Assembly: GCA_002748265.1 (NCBI GenBank)
Contig: PDRY01000018.1
Location: 1 to 64,000, forward strand
Origin: Rhodobacterales bacterium
Lineage (GTDB): Bacteria > Pseudomonadota > Alphaproteobacteria > Rhodobacterales > Rhodobacteraceae
DNA: 64,000 bases
Direction of reading: 5' to 3'
In this document: one piece after another, positions 10,216 through 18,350 of the stretch
Layout of the letters: each line of letters starts with the position of its first letter
Numbering within the stretch: position 1 is the stretch's first letter
Notes under the pieces: generated by a model
Databases searched by the model: none
Seen by the model: only the letters and a program-made list of their open reading frames with translations
Told to the model about the DNA's origin: nothing
Position numbers and translations under genes: made by a program

Positions 10216-11471
10216 AGAAGATCGGGCTCCCGGCCCAGTTTGCCTGCCAGTGGCGCAATGGTCAGGCCCTGAATAATGATCGAGAAGATCACGACGCCAT
10301 AGGTCGCCATCAGGATCAGCGGTTTCCAGTCGCCCTCGGGCAGGGACAGAGCGAGCGCGACCGAGATGCCGCCCTTGAGCCCGCCCCAGGTCATGATCGG
10401 GGTCACCCCTTGCGCAAAGCCCCGGAACGGACGCAGCAGCGTGATCGGCACGGCCACAGCGGCGAAGCGGGCGAGCAGCGCAAGCGGGATCGACAGCGCG
10501 GCGGCCGTGACGTGATCGGTGCTGAAGGTCAGGGCAAAGACCTCCACGCCGATCAGCAGGAACAGGACGGCGTTGAGGATTTCGTCGATGAGCTTCCAGA
10601 AATGTTCGACATAGGTCCGGGTTTCGGCACTCATGCCTTCGCGGGTGCCGATGTCTCCGATCAGGAGCCCGGCGCAGACCGCCATGATCGGGGCGGAGAC
10701 ATGCAGGGCCACGGCCAGTTCATAGCCACCGAAGGCAAGGCCGAGGGTCAGCAGGACTTCGAGCGAATAGTCGTTGATGCGGCGCATGATCCGGAAGGTC
10801 AGCCAGCCCAGGATCACGCCCAGAAGCGCGCCGCCGCCCGCTTCTTGCACGAACAGCAAAAGCGCTCCGGTGACCGCACCGTGATCCCCGCCATGGGCGT
10901 CGTGGCCCGCCGGGAAGGCCAGACCGATCAGCACCAGAAAGACGACATAGCCGACGCCATCGTTGAACAGGCTTTCCCCGGCGATCTTGGTCTCAAGGCT
11001 CTTGGGCAGATGGGCTTCGCGCAGCACGCCCAGCACCGCGACCGGGTCGGTCGGAGAGATCAGCGCGCCGAAGACGAGCGCGGTCAGCAGTGGCAGCCCC
11101 GTGATCCAGGAGAACCCGAAGCCGACAATGGCCGTGGACAGCCCCACGCCGAGCGTGGCCATCAACAGCACCGGCGCCCATTCGCGCTTGAGGTCCGACA
11201 GGTTCACATGCAGCGCCCCGGCAAAGAGCAACAGGCCCAGCATGCCTTCGAGCAACGCCTCGGAGAACTCGATCTCCAGCACCGCCGCGCGGATTGTCTC
11301 GGCCAGGTTCAGCGCAGGCCAGACCCATTCAAGCGCGAGAACCGCGATTGAGGCCAAAAGGGCCACAACGAGGATGCCGATTGAAGCGGGAAGCCGCAGG
11401 AACAGGTAATTGATGGCGCCAAAGGCTCCGGCCAGCACGATCAGAAGCGATGCGATCTGTAGCAAGGTCAC
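10212..11471 (-). CDS. Na+(K+)/H+ antiporter, CPA1/NhaP type
   Basis: The 419-residue membrane protein has about twelve hydrophobic segments. It carries CPA1 signatures: the SPTDPVAVLGVLRE motif near residue 135 and FNDGVGYVVF near residue 167, where the ND pair lies in the cation-translocating core. It should exchange a monovalent cation for protons at the inner membrane for pH and ion homeostasis. The upstream acyltransferase-like gene ends 9 nt before its start and the Fur-family gene overlaps its stop, so all belong to one minus-strand transcript. Confidence 0.9.
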   Translation of the reverse strand: MTLLQIASLLIVLAGAFGAINYLFLRLPASIGILVVALLASIAVLALEWVWPALNLAETIRAAVLEIEFSEALLEGMLGLLLFAGALHVNLSDLKREWAPVLLMATLGVGLSTAIVGFGFSWITGLPLLTALVFGALISPTDPVAVLGVLREAHLPKSLETKIAGESLFNDGVGYVVFLVLIGLAFPAGHDAHGGDHGAVTGALLLFVQEAGGGALLGVILGWLTFRIMRRINDYSLEVLLTLGLAFGGYELAVALHVSAPIMAVCAGLLIGDIGTREGMSAETRTYVEHFWKLIDEILNAVLFLLIGVEVFALTFSTDHVTAAALSIPLALLARFAAVAVPITLLRPFRGFAQGVTPIMTWGGLKGGISVALALSLPEGDWKPLILMATYGVVIFSIIIQGLTIAPLAGKLGREPDLL

Positions 11472-11480
11472 CGGGAGGCC

Positions 11481-12365
11481 TCATCCGTCAGGGTCGATCC
11501 TGTCCCTAGCAGCCCGGCGCGAGCGGGGCCAGACGGGAAAGGCGCCCCACGTTCCCGCCAGCGGGACCGCCCGCGCGCCCATGGTCAGCTTGAACCGGGC
11601 CAATCCGGGGGCGTTGTCGGTGTCGATCGTCCCAAGATCGAGCCGCTTCACCCCGCGCGCGGCCAGCCAGTCCGCGGCCAAGGCCAAGAGCCTGCGGTGA
11701 GCGTGACACCGGCGTCCTTCCGGGCCGCTCCAGGCCAGATGGTAGGTGGCGCTGTGACCGTGGTGCAGCACCATGATTCCGGCAATGGGCGTGCGGTTAT
11801 TGTGAAGCGACCAGATCCGGGCGGCGCCAGGGTTTGCGGCGAGCCGTCCGGTGAAGCGCTCCGGATAGGCCGCAAAACGGCGCTCTTGGGCAAGCCTTGC
11901 GCTAGCGCGCAGCAGCCAGCGATCCTTGAGCGGATCGAACGGCGCGGCGCGCAGCGTGAAGTGCCTCGTCAGATCAAGAGATTGCCGAAGCCGTGCGCGC
12001 CATTTGCTATCGATCCCTTCGCGCCATTCTGCCAGATCCAGCTCTGCCATGGTTGCTCCGCTGAGCAGGGGGCGAAATCCGGCGGCGCGCAGTGCGCCGG
12101 CATCACCGATTTCGCCGTTGATGAGGCTGACCCCGGCGCGGCGCAGGCTTCGCAGCGCGGCGATCTGGTCGCAATCGGTGAGCCAGACCGGCCCACGCGA
12201 ACACAGCCGCATGCCCCACCGCGCCACACACACCGCTTGCGCGACGGGCGTCCCGCCGTCGATCACCGAGATGCGGCGCCCGCTCGAGGCCTGCAAGAAC
12301 AGATCCGTTTGCTGCAAGGGCAGGGGGGATCGCGCCAGATCAGGACAGTTTTCCGCAAATTTCAT
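11481..12365 (-). CDS. GNAT/FemAB-like acyltransferase
   Basis: A 294-residue protein whose C-terminal half looks like the BioF2-like/FemAB GNAT fold: LAQERRFAAYPERF, IAGIMVLHHGHSATYHLAWS, and KRLDLGTIDTDNAPGLARFK. The N-terminal half is a degenerate GNAT-like domain. Related proteins in alphaproteobacteria are annotated as GNAT acetyltransferases of unknown substrate. It leads the operon that continues with the Na+/H+ antiporter 9 nt downstream. The assignment to a substrate is not possible from the sequence. Confidence 0.75.
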   Translation of the reverse strand: MKFAENCPDLARSPLPLQQTDLFLQASSGRRISVIDGGTPVAQAVCVARWGMRLCSRGPVWLTDCDQIAALRSLRRAGVSLINGEIGDAGALRAAGFRPLLSGATMAELDLAEWREGIDSKWRARLRQSLDLTRHFTLRAAPFDPLKDRWLLRASARLAQERRFAAYPERFTGRLAANPGAARIWSLHNNRTPIAGIMVLHHGHSATYHLAWSGPEGRRCHAHRRLLALAADWLAARGVKRLDLGTIDTDNAPGLARFKLTMGARAVPLAGTWGAFPVWPRSRRAARDRIDPDG

Positions 12366-12380
12366 GCCATCTGTTAAGAC

Positions 12381-12572
12381 ATGAGAAAGATAAGGGAGGG
12401 TAAACGTGGCCTTGTGGCTTCGCGCTCATCCTCCACGCCCGTTTGTGGCATCACCGCCCCCGCACCGCGCCTCACGGTGTTGGGGGCGGCCCTTGTGGCG
12501 CTTTGCGCGGCGCTGCCGGGCGGTGCCCTTATCTGGGCACTTGCCGGGCTCGTCAGGCTGGCCTTGGGTTAG
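12381..12572 (+). CDS. Possible small membrane protein (doubtful)
   Basis: A 63-residue frame between two minus-strand genes, overlapping the tyrS stop by 4 nt. Its second half (about residues 30-61) is a single long hydrophobic segment rich in Ala, Leu and Gly. An alternative GTG start at 12414 would leave the hydrophobic part only. A GGGAGGG ribosome-like site at 12395-12401 is badly spaced for the ATG. I do not recognise the protein, and the frame may be non-coding. Confidence 0.3.
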   Translation: MRKIREGKRGLVASRSSSTPVCGITAPAPRLTVLGAALVALCAALPGGALIWALAGLVRLALG

Positions 12573-13825
12573 CCCGCGATCCGCACGAGCGCGTGCTTCT
12601 TCTTGCCGGAGGACAGCTTCAGTGTCCCGGCGATTTCGTCGGCCGTGAACATGCGCCCCGCATCGGTGAGCGGCGCGTCATTGGCCTGCGCCCCGCCGCC
12701 CGCGATCACCCGCTTGGCCTCTTTGCCCGACGGAGCAAGACCCGAGCGCACCAGTAGCTGCGCGGCGGAGATGCCATCGCCGATTTCCTCGACCGACAGC
12801 TCGAGCGTGGGCAGATCGTCCCCGACGCCGCCCTTCTCGAACACCTCGCGCGCCGTGGCTTCGGCCGCGGCAGCGGCATCGGCGCCGTGGCACAGGGTCG
12901 TCACCTCATTGGCCAGCCGGATCTTGGCGGCGTTGATCTCGGACCCTTCCAGGGCGCCGAGCCGGTCGCATTCCTCAACCGGAAGCTCGGTGTAGAGCTT
13001 GAGGAACCGGCCCACATCGGCATCGGTCGTATTGCGCCAGAACTGCCAGAATTCGTACGGCGCGCGCATCTCCGCGTTGAGCCAAACGGCGCCATCGGCG
13101 GTCTTGCCCATCTTCTTGCCGTCGCTGGTGGTCAGCAGCGGCGAGGTGAGGCCGAACACCTCTGCGTCGATGACGCGGCGGGTCAGGTCGATCCCGTTGA
13201 CGATGTTGCCCCACTGATCCGATCCGCCCATCTGCAACAGGCAGCCATAGCGGCGGTTCAGCTCCAGGAAGTCGTAGGCCTGCAGGATCATGTAGTTGAA
13301 TTCGAGGAACGACAGGGATTGCTCCCGATCCAGCCGCGATTTCACCGATTCAAAAGACAGCATCCGGTTGACCGAGAAATGCCGCCCGATATCGCGCAGG
13401 AAATCGAGGTAGTTCAGCTCGTCCAGCCATTCGGCGTTGTTCAGCATCAGAGCATCGGTCGGAGCGTCGCCGTAGCTGATGTATTTGGCAAAGACCTGCT
13501 TGATCCCGTCGATATTGGCGTCAATCTGCGCGGGCGTGAGCAGCGGGCGCTCATCAGCGCGAAAGCTCGGATCGCCCACCTTGGTCGTGCCGCCGCCCAT
13601 GAGGGTGATCGGCTTGTGCCCGGTCTTTTGCAGCCAGCGAAGCATCATGATCTGGATCAGCGATCCGACATGCAGCGACTTGGCCGTTGCATCAAAGCCG
13701 ATATAGGCGGGCACTGGGGTGCCTTTGCTGAGGGCCTCATCAAGCTCCTGAAGGTCGGTGCAGTCGGCCATGAAGCCGCGCTCGATCATCACATTCAGGA
13801 AGTCGGATTTCGGATGGTAGGTCAT
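12569..13825 (-). CDS. tyrS: Tyrosyl-tRNA synthetase
   Basis: The 418-residue class I synthetase charges tRNA-Tyr. I chose the start giving [18 protein letters not shown]; the open frame continues upstream through anmK sequence, which is not protein-like. HVGS (residues 52-55) is the HIGH-type motif, and DGKKMGKT is the KMSKS-type loop. [17 protein letters not shown] is the tyrosine/ATP site. The last 65 residues form an S4 RNA-binding domain ([19 protein letters not shown]). It is transcribed divergently from anmK with 60 nt between the two starts. Confidence 0.96.
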   Translation of the reverse strand: MTYHPKSDFLNVMIERGFMADCTDLQELDEALSKGTPVPAYIGFDATAKSLHVGSLIQIMMLRWLQKTGHKPITLMGGGTTKVGDPSFRADERPLLTPAQIDANIDGIKQVFAKYISYGDAPTDALMLNNAEWLDELNYLDFLRDIGRHFSVNRMLSFESVKSRLDREQSLSFLEFNYMILQAYDFLELNRRYGCLLQMGGSDQWGNIVNGIDLTRRVIDAEVFGLTSPLLTTSDGKKMGKTADGAVWLNAEMRAPYEFWQFWRNTTDADVGRFLKLYTELPVEECDRLGALEGSEINAAKIRLANEVTTLCHGADAAAAAEATAREVFEKGGVGDDLPTLELSVEEIGDGISAAQLLVRSGLAPSGKEAKRVIAGGGAQANDAPLTDAGRMFTADEIAGTLKLSSGKKKHALVRIAG

Positions 13826-13885
13826 GCTTGTCCCCGGATCAGGTCGCAGGCATCTATAGGCATCGCTCCGCAGAAGGGAAAGCCG

Positions 13886-14998
13886 ATGTTGAAAGCCGCT
13901 CCGGTCCGTGCCCTTGGCGCCATGTCTGGCACCTCTCTTGATGGCGTCGATGCCGCCGAGTTGGTGACCGATGGCGAGCGCATCCTCTCTTTCGGGGAGA
14001 GTGCCTATCGCCCCTACAGCCCCGATGAACAGGCGGTGCTGCGCGCGGCGCTTGGCCAATGGGACGGGCCCGAGGTCGCGGCTGCGGCAGAGCTGGTCGA
14101 AACCGCCCATGCGGAGCTTCTGAGCCAGTTTGAGGCGCCGGATCTGGTCGGGTTCCATGGCCAGACACTGGCCCACGATCCCGCAGGCGGGCGAACCTTG
14201 CAGGCGGGGAACGGGATGATCCTGGCGGAGACCCTGGAGCGCCCGGTGGTTTGGGATTTTCGCACCAGCGACGTGGAACTGGGCGGGCAGGGGGCGCCGC
14301 TCGCGCCGTTCTACCACTTTGCCCTGGCGCGCCATATCGACGCCGCCGCGCCGCTGGGTTTTGTCAATCTGGGCGGGGTGGGGAACCTCACCTGGGTCGA
14401 TCCGACCGCCGCGCGGCCAGAGCAGCCCGGCGCGCTGCTGGCCTTTGACACCGGTCCCGCCAATGCGCCGATCAACGATTTGATGCGCGTGCGCTTGGGC
14501 AAGACGATGGACGAAGGCGGCGCTCTGGCGGCGCAGGGGACGCCCGATGGCGGTATCGTGCGGGCCTTCCTCGACGCCCCCTATTTCGAAGCCGTGCCAC
14601 CCAAGTCGCTCGATCGCAATGATTTCAACGGGCTTTTGGAGCAGGTGGCGGCTCTGTCTGACGCGGATGCTGCCGCGACGCTCACGGCCTGTGCGGCGGC
14701 GGGGGTCGCGGCCGGGCTAGCGCACTGCCCGGTGCCGCCGGAGCGGCTCTTGCTTTGCGGGGGCGGTCGACTCAATCCCGAGTTGCGCTCCATGATCGAG
14801 ACGGCGACCGGAGTGGACGCCCAGCCGGTGGAGGCCGTCGGGCTGGATGGAGACATGGTGGAGGCGCAGGCCTTCGCGTTCCTCGCCGTTCGGGTGCTGC
14901 GCGGTCTGCCCACGACGGCGCCCGGCACCACGGGCGTGGCCACGGCGATCGGTGGCGGCCGCGTAAGCTATCCGCAAGGTCTTGTGGCATCTCGCTGA
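13886..14998 (+). CDS. anmK: Anhydro-N-acetylmuramic acid kinase
   Basis: The 370-residue kinase phosphorylates and opens 1,6-anhydro-MurNAc to MurNAc-6-phosphate during peptidoglycan recycling. The N-terminal [14 protein letters not shown] is the ATP-binding signature, [11 protein letters not shown] and [27 protein letters not shown] are strong family motifs, and [15 protein letters not shown] lies in the second domain. An AGAAGGGAAA ribosome site precedes the ATG at 13886. The frame is open far upstream over tyrS, but the extension is a shadow. The tyrS/anmK divergent pair is common in Rhodobacterales. Confidence 0.94.
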   Translation: MLKAAPVRALGAMSGTSLDGVDAAELVTDGERILSFGESAYRPYSPDEQAVLRAALGQWDGPEVAAAAELVETAHAELLSQFEAPDLVGFHGQTLAHDPAGGRTLQAGNGMILAETLERPVVWDFRTSDVELGGQGAPLAPFYHFALARHIDAAAPLGFVNLGGVGNLTWVDPTAARPEQPGALLAFDTGPANAPINDLMRVRLGKTMDEGGALAAQGTPDGGIVRAFLDAPYFEAVPPKSLDRNDFNGLLEQVAALSDADAAATLTACAAAGVAAGLAHCPVPPERLLLCGGGRLNPELRSMIETATGVDAQPVEAVGLDGDMVEAQAFAFLAVRVLRGLPTTAPGTTGVATAIGGGRVSYPQGLVASR

Positions 14999-15098
14999 CA
15001 CTCCGCGAAATAGTGACGCACGGATCAACCCAAGGGTGGATTGAAAGATCCAAGCGGCGGTAAGACTCGAGAGCATTTTAATCAAGAGGATTAGTCTC

Positions 15099-15662
15099 AT
15101 GAGAAAGCTCACATTTCTTTCCGCCGTTCTTGCCGTGACCGCCGGCGCCGCATTGGCTGACGGCATGGCTCAGGTCTCTCCGACCACGACTCTTATCGCG
15201 CCCGCCAGCGATTGGAGCGGCGCGTATGTCGGTCTCTCCGCCGGGACCGGTCAGGCCGAGAACAAGGGCACCAATGCTGAGGTTGACCTCAACACCTACG
15301 GGGTGTTCGCGGGCTACAACTACGACATGGGCCAGTATGTCATCGGCGCGGAAGTGTCCTACGACCAGATCGACATTGAAGGCTGCCGCAGCTGCGACGA
15401 CCGGGTTATGCGGGTCATGGCGCGGATCGGCTATGACGCGGGCCGCGCGTTGCCCTACCTGACGGCGGGGTTCGCGTCGCTTGACCTTGAAAACGGCGGC
15501 AATGACAACGGCTTTGCCTATGGCGTCGGCGCTGACTTCAAGGTGACGGATCGGATCGTCGTCGGGGCGCAGTATATCCAGCACGATTTCAATGATTTCA
15601 ACGATACCGGCAATGATCTGAAAGCGGGCGTTTTCTCGCTTCGGGCCGCCTACCGGTTCTGA
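15099..15662 (+). CDS. Outer-membrane beta-barrel protein
   Basis: The 187-residue protein has a signal peptide (MRKLTFLSAVLAVTAGAALA) and then alternating glycine/aromatic strands starting with WSGAYVGLSAGTGQ. It ends in SLRAAYRF; a terminal phenylalanine is the usual outer-membrane insertion signal. The length fits an eight-stranded OmpW/Omp25-like barrel. Two cysteines (GCRSCDD) sit in a predicted loop and could form a disulfide. An AAGAGGATTAG ribosome site precedes the ATG. It stands alone between anmK and a convergent gene, and its physiological role is not visible. Confidence 0.85.
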   Translation: MRKLTFLSAVLAVTAGAALADGMAQVSPTTTLIAPASDWSGAYVGLSAGTGQAENKGTNAEVDLNTYGVFAGYNYDMGQYVIGAEVSYDQIDIEGCRSCDDRVMRVMARIGYDAGRALPYLTAGFASLDLENGGNDNGFAYGVGADFKVTDRIVVGAQYIQHDFNDFNDTGNDLKAGVFSLRAAYRF

Positions 15663-15728
15663 TCGGCTCTCGGTCTCTCAACGGGATCGTCCCTCTTCTG
15701 GGGCGGTCTCGTCTGTGCGCGCTGCATC

Positions 15729-16376
15729 TCACATCGTCAGCGCAGAGATCTCGCGCAGGATTTTGGCGCGGATGGCACGGGGGTAATCCGCGTGCCGCCG
15801 CGCGGTCATGACGAACCCGTCCGACGTGATGATGTGCCGCCTGTAATAGGTCGTGATCGACAGGCCTTGATGGTCCTCGATGCCGATGGCGTTGATGGTG
15901 ATTCCCATCCGGGCCGCTCTTTGCCGCAAAGGCGCGACGGCCCGCCCGGCATTGGCCGTGCCGTCGCCCGAGATGTCGATCACCCGCCGGGCGCAATCGG
16001 GGGCGCTCGCAAAGCTGTCAAGCGCGCGGGACAGGGCCTCGCCCGGGGCGGTGTCCGACAAGAGGAAGCTCCGGGGCAGGGCGCGCAAACGCCGCGCGAT
16101 GGCGTCGGTCTGAGCGGGGTGGGTGATGCGCGTCCAGTCCAGCACGAAAAGCTGCTTGTCCGTGCCCGACCAGTGCATGACCGCCAGGGCCGAGCCGCCC
16201 CGCGCCAGCTCCTCAGCGACAGTGGGATCTGTCAGCGCATCCGACAGCCCATCCACCTGGAGCCGGTATTCGGCCTCATCGACGGAGTTCGACACATCCA
16301 CCGCCAGCAGCAGCGCCGTGCGGCAGGCTGCAGCCTGCCCGGCGATAAGGCACAAGATCAGCGTGAGCAGCTTCAT
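15729..16376 (-). CDS. Exported VWA-like protein (DUF1194 family)
   Basis: The 215-residue product has a signal peptide (MKLLTLILCLIAGQAAA) and a von Willebrand A-type domain. The metal-ion-dependent adhesion site DVSNS is at about residues 27-31, with ISGDGTANAG as the later metal-binding loop. DUF1194 proteins share this order and two conserved cysteines (ACRTALL and PDCARRV). Probably periplasmic; the ligand is unknown. It lies directly downstream of the tmRNA gene on the same strand and converges with the beta-barrel gene. Confidence 0.85.
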   Translation of the reverse strand: MKLLTLILCLIAGQAAACRTALLLAVDVSNSVDEAEYRLQVDGLSDALTDPTVAEELARGGSALAVMHWSGTDKQLFVLDWTRITHPAQTDAIARRLRALPRSFLLSDTAPGEALSRALDSFASAPDCARRVIDISGDGTANAGRAVAPLRQRAARMGITINAIGIEDHQGLSITTYYRRHIITSDGFVMTARRHADYPRAIRAKILREISALTM

Positions 16377-16399
16377 GCGCGCCAGTATGGGCCAACACT

Positions 16400-16740
16400 G
16401 CGGGAGAGGGAAAGTGCAGGATTCTGTTGCCAGGTTCCTGCGGACCCCGCCTGATGCGGCTAGGCGTCAGGGCTTAAGTTTTCGATCTATCGCACCGCTT
16501 AAGCGGCGAGAGCGACCGGAGCACGATTGTCGTTGGCAATTGTACTATGCGGGCCGATACGGTGGCACCCCGCCGAGACAAAGCTAACCCCTTTAGACGT
16601 TCGTCGATCCTATTTCGGCCCCATGATCCCCCAACGAGGGTGTTTGGTGGAGCCGCCGGGTACCGCCCCCGGGTCCGATCCGCTTATTACGAGCGCGTTT
16701 ATGTCCATAGTCCCGAAGGACGGGTTGATATTTGGGGGTC
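16400..16740 (-). ncRNA. ssrA: Two-piece (circularly permuted) tmRNA
   Basis: On the minus strand, the acceptor piece comes first and ends with GGCGGCTCCACCA, its CCA at 16647-16645. A 22-nt intervening segment is followed by the coding piece, which begins GGGGCCGAAATAGGATCGACG at 16622. GGGGCCG pairs with CGGCTCC over seven pairs, including a G3-U70 wobble, the alanine identity element. GGATCGACG is the usual tmRNA D-loop sequence. The coding piece contains a tag frame ending in two alanines (16499-16537). The permuted order and CCA-before-5'-end layout are diagnostic of alphaproteobacterial tmRNA. The outer ends are approximate: about 16740 at the 5' side, and 16400-16416 after a GCAGGA/TCCTGC hairpin (16416-16441). 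Confidence 0.92.
16499..16537 (-). other. tmRNA proteolysis-tag reading frame
   Basis: Reading the minus strand from 16537 gives GCC AAC GAC AAT CGT GCT and then five codons to a TAA, encoding ANDNRAPVALAA. This has the AND/NDN start and hydrophobic VALAA end expected for a tag recognised by ClpXP and related proteases. Confidence 0.93.
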
Positions 16741-16759
16741 CGGAGCAAAAAAGCAAGGG

Positions 16760-16788
16760 CCTCCAGCGACCTGAGAGAAAACTGTCAA
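16760..16788 (-). promoter_or_regulatory. Probable tmRNA promoter
   Basis: A perfect -35 hexamer TTGACA (minus strand, 16788-16783) lies just upstream of the acceptor piece. At 17-nt spacing the -10 would be TGGAGG (16765-16760), a weak match, as is common in this group. Confidence 0.5.
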
Positions 16789-16806
16789 AAAAGAGCATCG
16801 GGGCGC

Positions 16807-16835
16807 TTGACCCTGCCGGTCTGCGGGCCTAGAAG
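16807..16835 (+). promoter_or_regulatory. Promoter of the first tRNA-Asp
   Basis: TTGACC (16807-16812), a 17-nt spacer and TAGAAG (16830-16835) form a good sigma-70-type promoter ending 41 nt before the tRNA. It faces away from the divergent tmRNA promoter. Confidence 0.65.
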
Positions 16836-16876
16836 CCCCCTCACGCCAGAGCCGAACAGGGTCTGGCAGGCAGTGG

Positions 16877-16953
16877 GCGGTTGTAGCTCAGTTGGTTAGA
16901 GTACCGGCCTGTCACGCCGGGGGTCGCGGGTTCGAGTCCCGTCAACCGCGCCA
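16877..16953 (+). tRNA. tRNA-Asp (GTC), copy 1
   Basis: The 77-nt gene folds into a complete cloverleaf. The acceptor stem is GCGGTTG/CAACCGC with discriminator G and encoded CCA. The D arm is GCTC/GAGT, the anticodon stem CCGGC/GCCGG with loop CTGTCAC (anticodon GTC at 16911-16913), and the T arm GCGGG/CCCGT with loop TTCGAGT. It is identical to the second copy 208 nt downstream and has its own promoter and terminator. Confidence 0.98.
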
Positions 16954-16967
16954 TCGCTGCCAATCAG

Positions 16968-16996
16968 AAAGCCCCCCACGTGGGGGCTTTTTCTTT
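16968..16996 (+). terminator. Terminator after tRNA-Asp copy 1
   Basis: AAAGCCCCC (16968-16976) and GGGGGCTTT (16982-16990) form a perfect 9-bp stem with a CACGT loop, followed by TTCTTT. It lies 14 nt after the tRNA. Confidence 0.9.
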
Positions 16997-17045
16997 GGGC
17001 GGAAGCTTTCGATGCGCCGAGCAGGGCGCGCGGTTGAAAACCCCA

Positions 17046-17074
17046 TTGACGGCTTTTCCGCGCTCCCCTAAATC
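17046..17074 (+). promoter_or_regulatory. Promoter of the second tRNA-Asp
   Basis: TTGACG (17046-17051), a 17-nt spacer and TAAATC (17069-17074) end 10 nt before the second tRNA, so that copy is transcribed independently of the first. Confidence 0.55.
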
Positions 17075-17084
17075 CCCGGCTCAC

Positions 17085-17161
17085 GCGGTTGTAGCTCAGT
17101 TGGTTAGAGTACCGGCCTGTCACGCCGGGGGTCGCGGGTTCGAGTCCCGTCAACCGCGCCA
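17085..17161 (+). tRNA. tRNA-Asp (GTC), copy 2
   Basis: Identical over all 77 nt to the copy at 16877, including the encoded CCA; the anticodon GTC is at 17119-17121. The sequences flanking the two copies differ, so only the tRNA itself is duplicated or kept identical. Confidence 0.98.
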
Positions 17162-17206
17162 CGTCTCAATATTGCAATATTGGAATGTGTCTGTCAGAAC
17201 CGCCCC

Positions 17207-17431
17207 ATGGCATTTCTCGACACCCTCCCGCTCGAAATACTCATCCTGGCCTCGCTCACGCTGGGGCTGGCCCCGTTCTTTCCTGAGCCTCACATCGTCG
17301 AAAAGCTGCGGATGCTGATGCAGGGCACGCTCACCCGGCCGCTCGACATCTTCGATCTGCTCATGCATGCGGCGCCCTGGCTTTTGCTGATCGCCAAGCT
17401 GATCCGCATAGGCCTCACGAAAGGCTCGTAA
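17207..17431 (+). CDS. Small two-helix membrane protein
   Basis: Starting at ATG 17207 the product has 74 residues with two hydrophobic segments (about residues 7-25 and 52-70) separated by an amphipathic stretch (EKLRMLMQGTLTRPLDIFDLL). The pattern of a short protein with the conserved LTRPLDxFDLL-type middle is familiar from Rhodobacterales, where it is of unknown function. An upstream in-frame ATG at 17180 is less likely because it lies only 19 nt after the tRNA. Its 3' end overlaps the convergent hydrolase gene by 17 nt. Confidence 0.65.
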   Translation: MAFLDTLPLEILILASLTLGLAPFFPEPHIVEKLRMLMQGTLTRPLDIFDLLMHAAPWLLLIAKLIRIGLTKGS

Positions 17432-18272
17432 GGAAAGCACGCAGAGCCGTTGCGGTTTCGCGCGGGGCTGTGTCGGGGAAGAAATGCCCACCGGGGACCG
17501 CCGCGCTGCGGATGTCCTCCAGCCGGTCCGCCCAGGTTCCGGCCACGTCATAGGCCCGCCCCATGGCGCCATCTGCCCCCCACATCACAAGAGACGGGCT
17601 GGCAACGCGCCGCGCCAGATCGGCGGCGTCCAGGTCGAAATCAATCGACAAAGCCGCACGGTAATCCTCGCACATCCCACGGATGCAGTCGCTGTCGCGC
17701 CACGCGGCGCGGTAGGCCGCCAGATGGCTTGGGTCGAAATCATCCAGCGAAGACGCCCCCCATCCGGTCAGGCAGCTCTCGAAATACCCATCCGGGTCCG
17801 CCGCAATCATCTGCGGCGCGATCGGGGTCGGCAGGAAGAACCAGTGATAATAGGCCGCCGCTACTTTCCGCGACAATTGATCCAGCAGCATGTGGGTTGG
17901 GATAATGTCCATTAGCGTCAGGCTGGCGATCCGTTCCGGCGCGTCCAAAGCGATCCGATGTGCTGTGCGCGCACCCCGGTCATGACCCACCAGATGAAAC
18001 CGCTCAAACCCCAGATGCGCCATCAGCGCCAGCTGATCCGCGCCCATCTCCCGAAAGCTGTAAGCGGCGGTGCCCTCGGGCTTTGAGCTTGCCCCGTAGC
18101 CGCGCAGGTCCGCGCGCACCACCGTGAACGCCTGCGCCAGATCGTCTGCGATCGGCCCCCACATGGCGCGCGTCTGAGGAAACCCATGCAGCAGCAGAAC
18201 CGGCGGCCCGCTGCCCTGCCTGTCATAGGCGATCTCCTGCCCGTTCACCTTGGCCCGTCCCGACTCGATCAT
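17415..18272 (-). CDS. Alpha/beta hydrolase, fluoroacetate-dehalogenase type
   Basis: The 285-residue protein has the alpha/beta-hydrolase order: oxyanion region HGFPQTRAMW, ADLRGYGASSKP, and nucleophile elbow VGHDRGARTAHRIAL with Asp98. Arg99 and Arg102 correspond to the two arginines that bind the carboxylate in fluoroacetate dehalogenases. The halide-pocket pair His143-Trp144 (YYHWFFLPT), a tyrosine in CEDYRAAL, Asp122 and the catalytic His263 (GGHFFPDTAP) are all in place. By family knowledge this set hydrolyses the C-F or C-Cl bond of short haloacids, giving glycolate from haloacetate. The true substrate remains inference. An interspersed repeat separates it from the M20 gene upstream on the same strand. 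Confidence 0.85.
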   Translation of the reverse strand: MIESGRAKVNGQEIAYDRQGSGPPVLLLHGFPQTRAMWGPIADDLAQAFTVVRADLRGYGASSKPEGTAAYSFREMGADQLALMAHLGFERFHLVGHDRGARTAHRIALDAPERIASLTLMDIIPTHMLLDQLSRKVAAAYYHWFFLPTPIAPQMIAADPDGYFESCLTGWGASSLDDFDPSHLAAYRAAWRDSDCIRGMCEDYRAALSIDFDLDAADLARRVASPSLVMWGADGAMGRAYDVAGTWADRLEDIRSAAVPGGHFFPDTAPRETATALRAFLTSLS

Positions 18273-18281
18273 CCCAGCACC

Positions 18282-18337
18282 CTTCTTATTTGTGACAAAT
18301 ACCTCGGGGGAGCCCGAAGGGCGGGGGCAGAGCCCCC
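18282..18337. repeat. Interspersed intergenic hairpin repeat, copy A
   Basis: This 56-nt element starts CTTCTTATTTGTGACAAATA and holds three hairpins: TATTTG/CAAATA, GCCC/GGGC and GGGGG/CCCCC with a CAGAG loop. It lies between the M20 gene stop and the hydrolase start. Related copies are at 36194, 41446, 49611 and 61893, with a partial one at 31104. Confidence 0.75.
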
Positions 18338-18350
18338 AACCCGGTCGCCA

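Noticed and set aside
16527-16832. Plus-strand frame of 101 codons in the tRNA upstream region
   Set aside because: It is the antisense of the tmRNA; its peptide is a known type of false protein from RNA genes.
16877-17161. Integration site or island bounded by the duplicated tRNA-Asp
   Set aside because: Only 131 nt lie between the copies; there is no integrase and the sequence holds a terminator and promoter.
16896-17162. Minus-strand frame across both tRNA-Asp genes
   Set aside because: Antisense of two tRNAs; the repeated GLEPATPG-like peptide is the familiar tRNA artefact.
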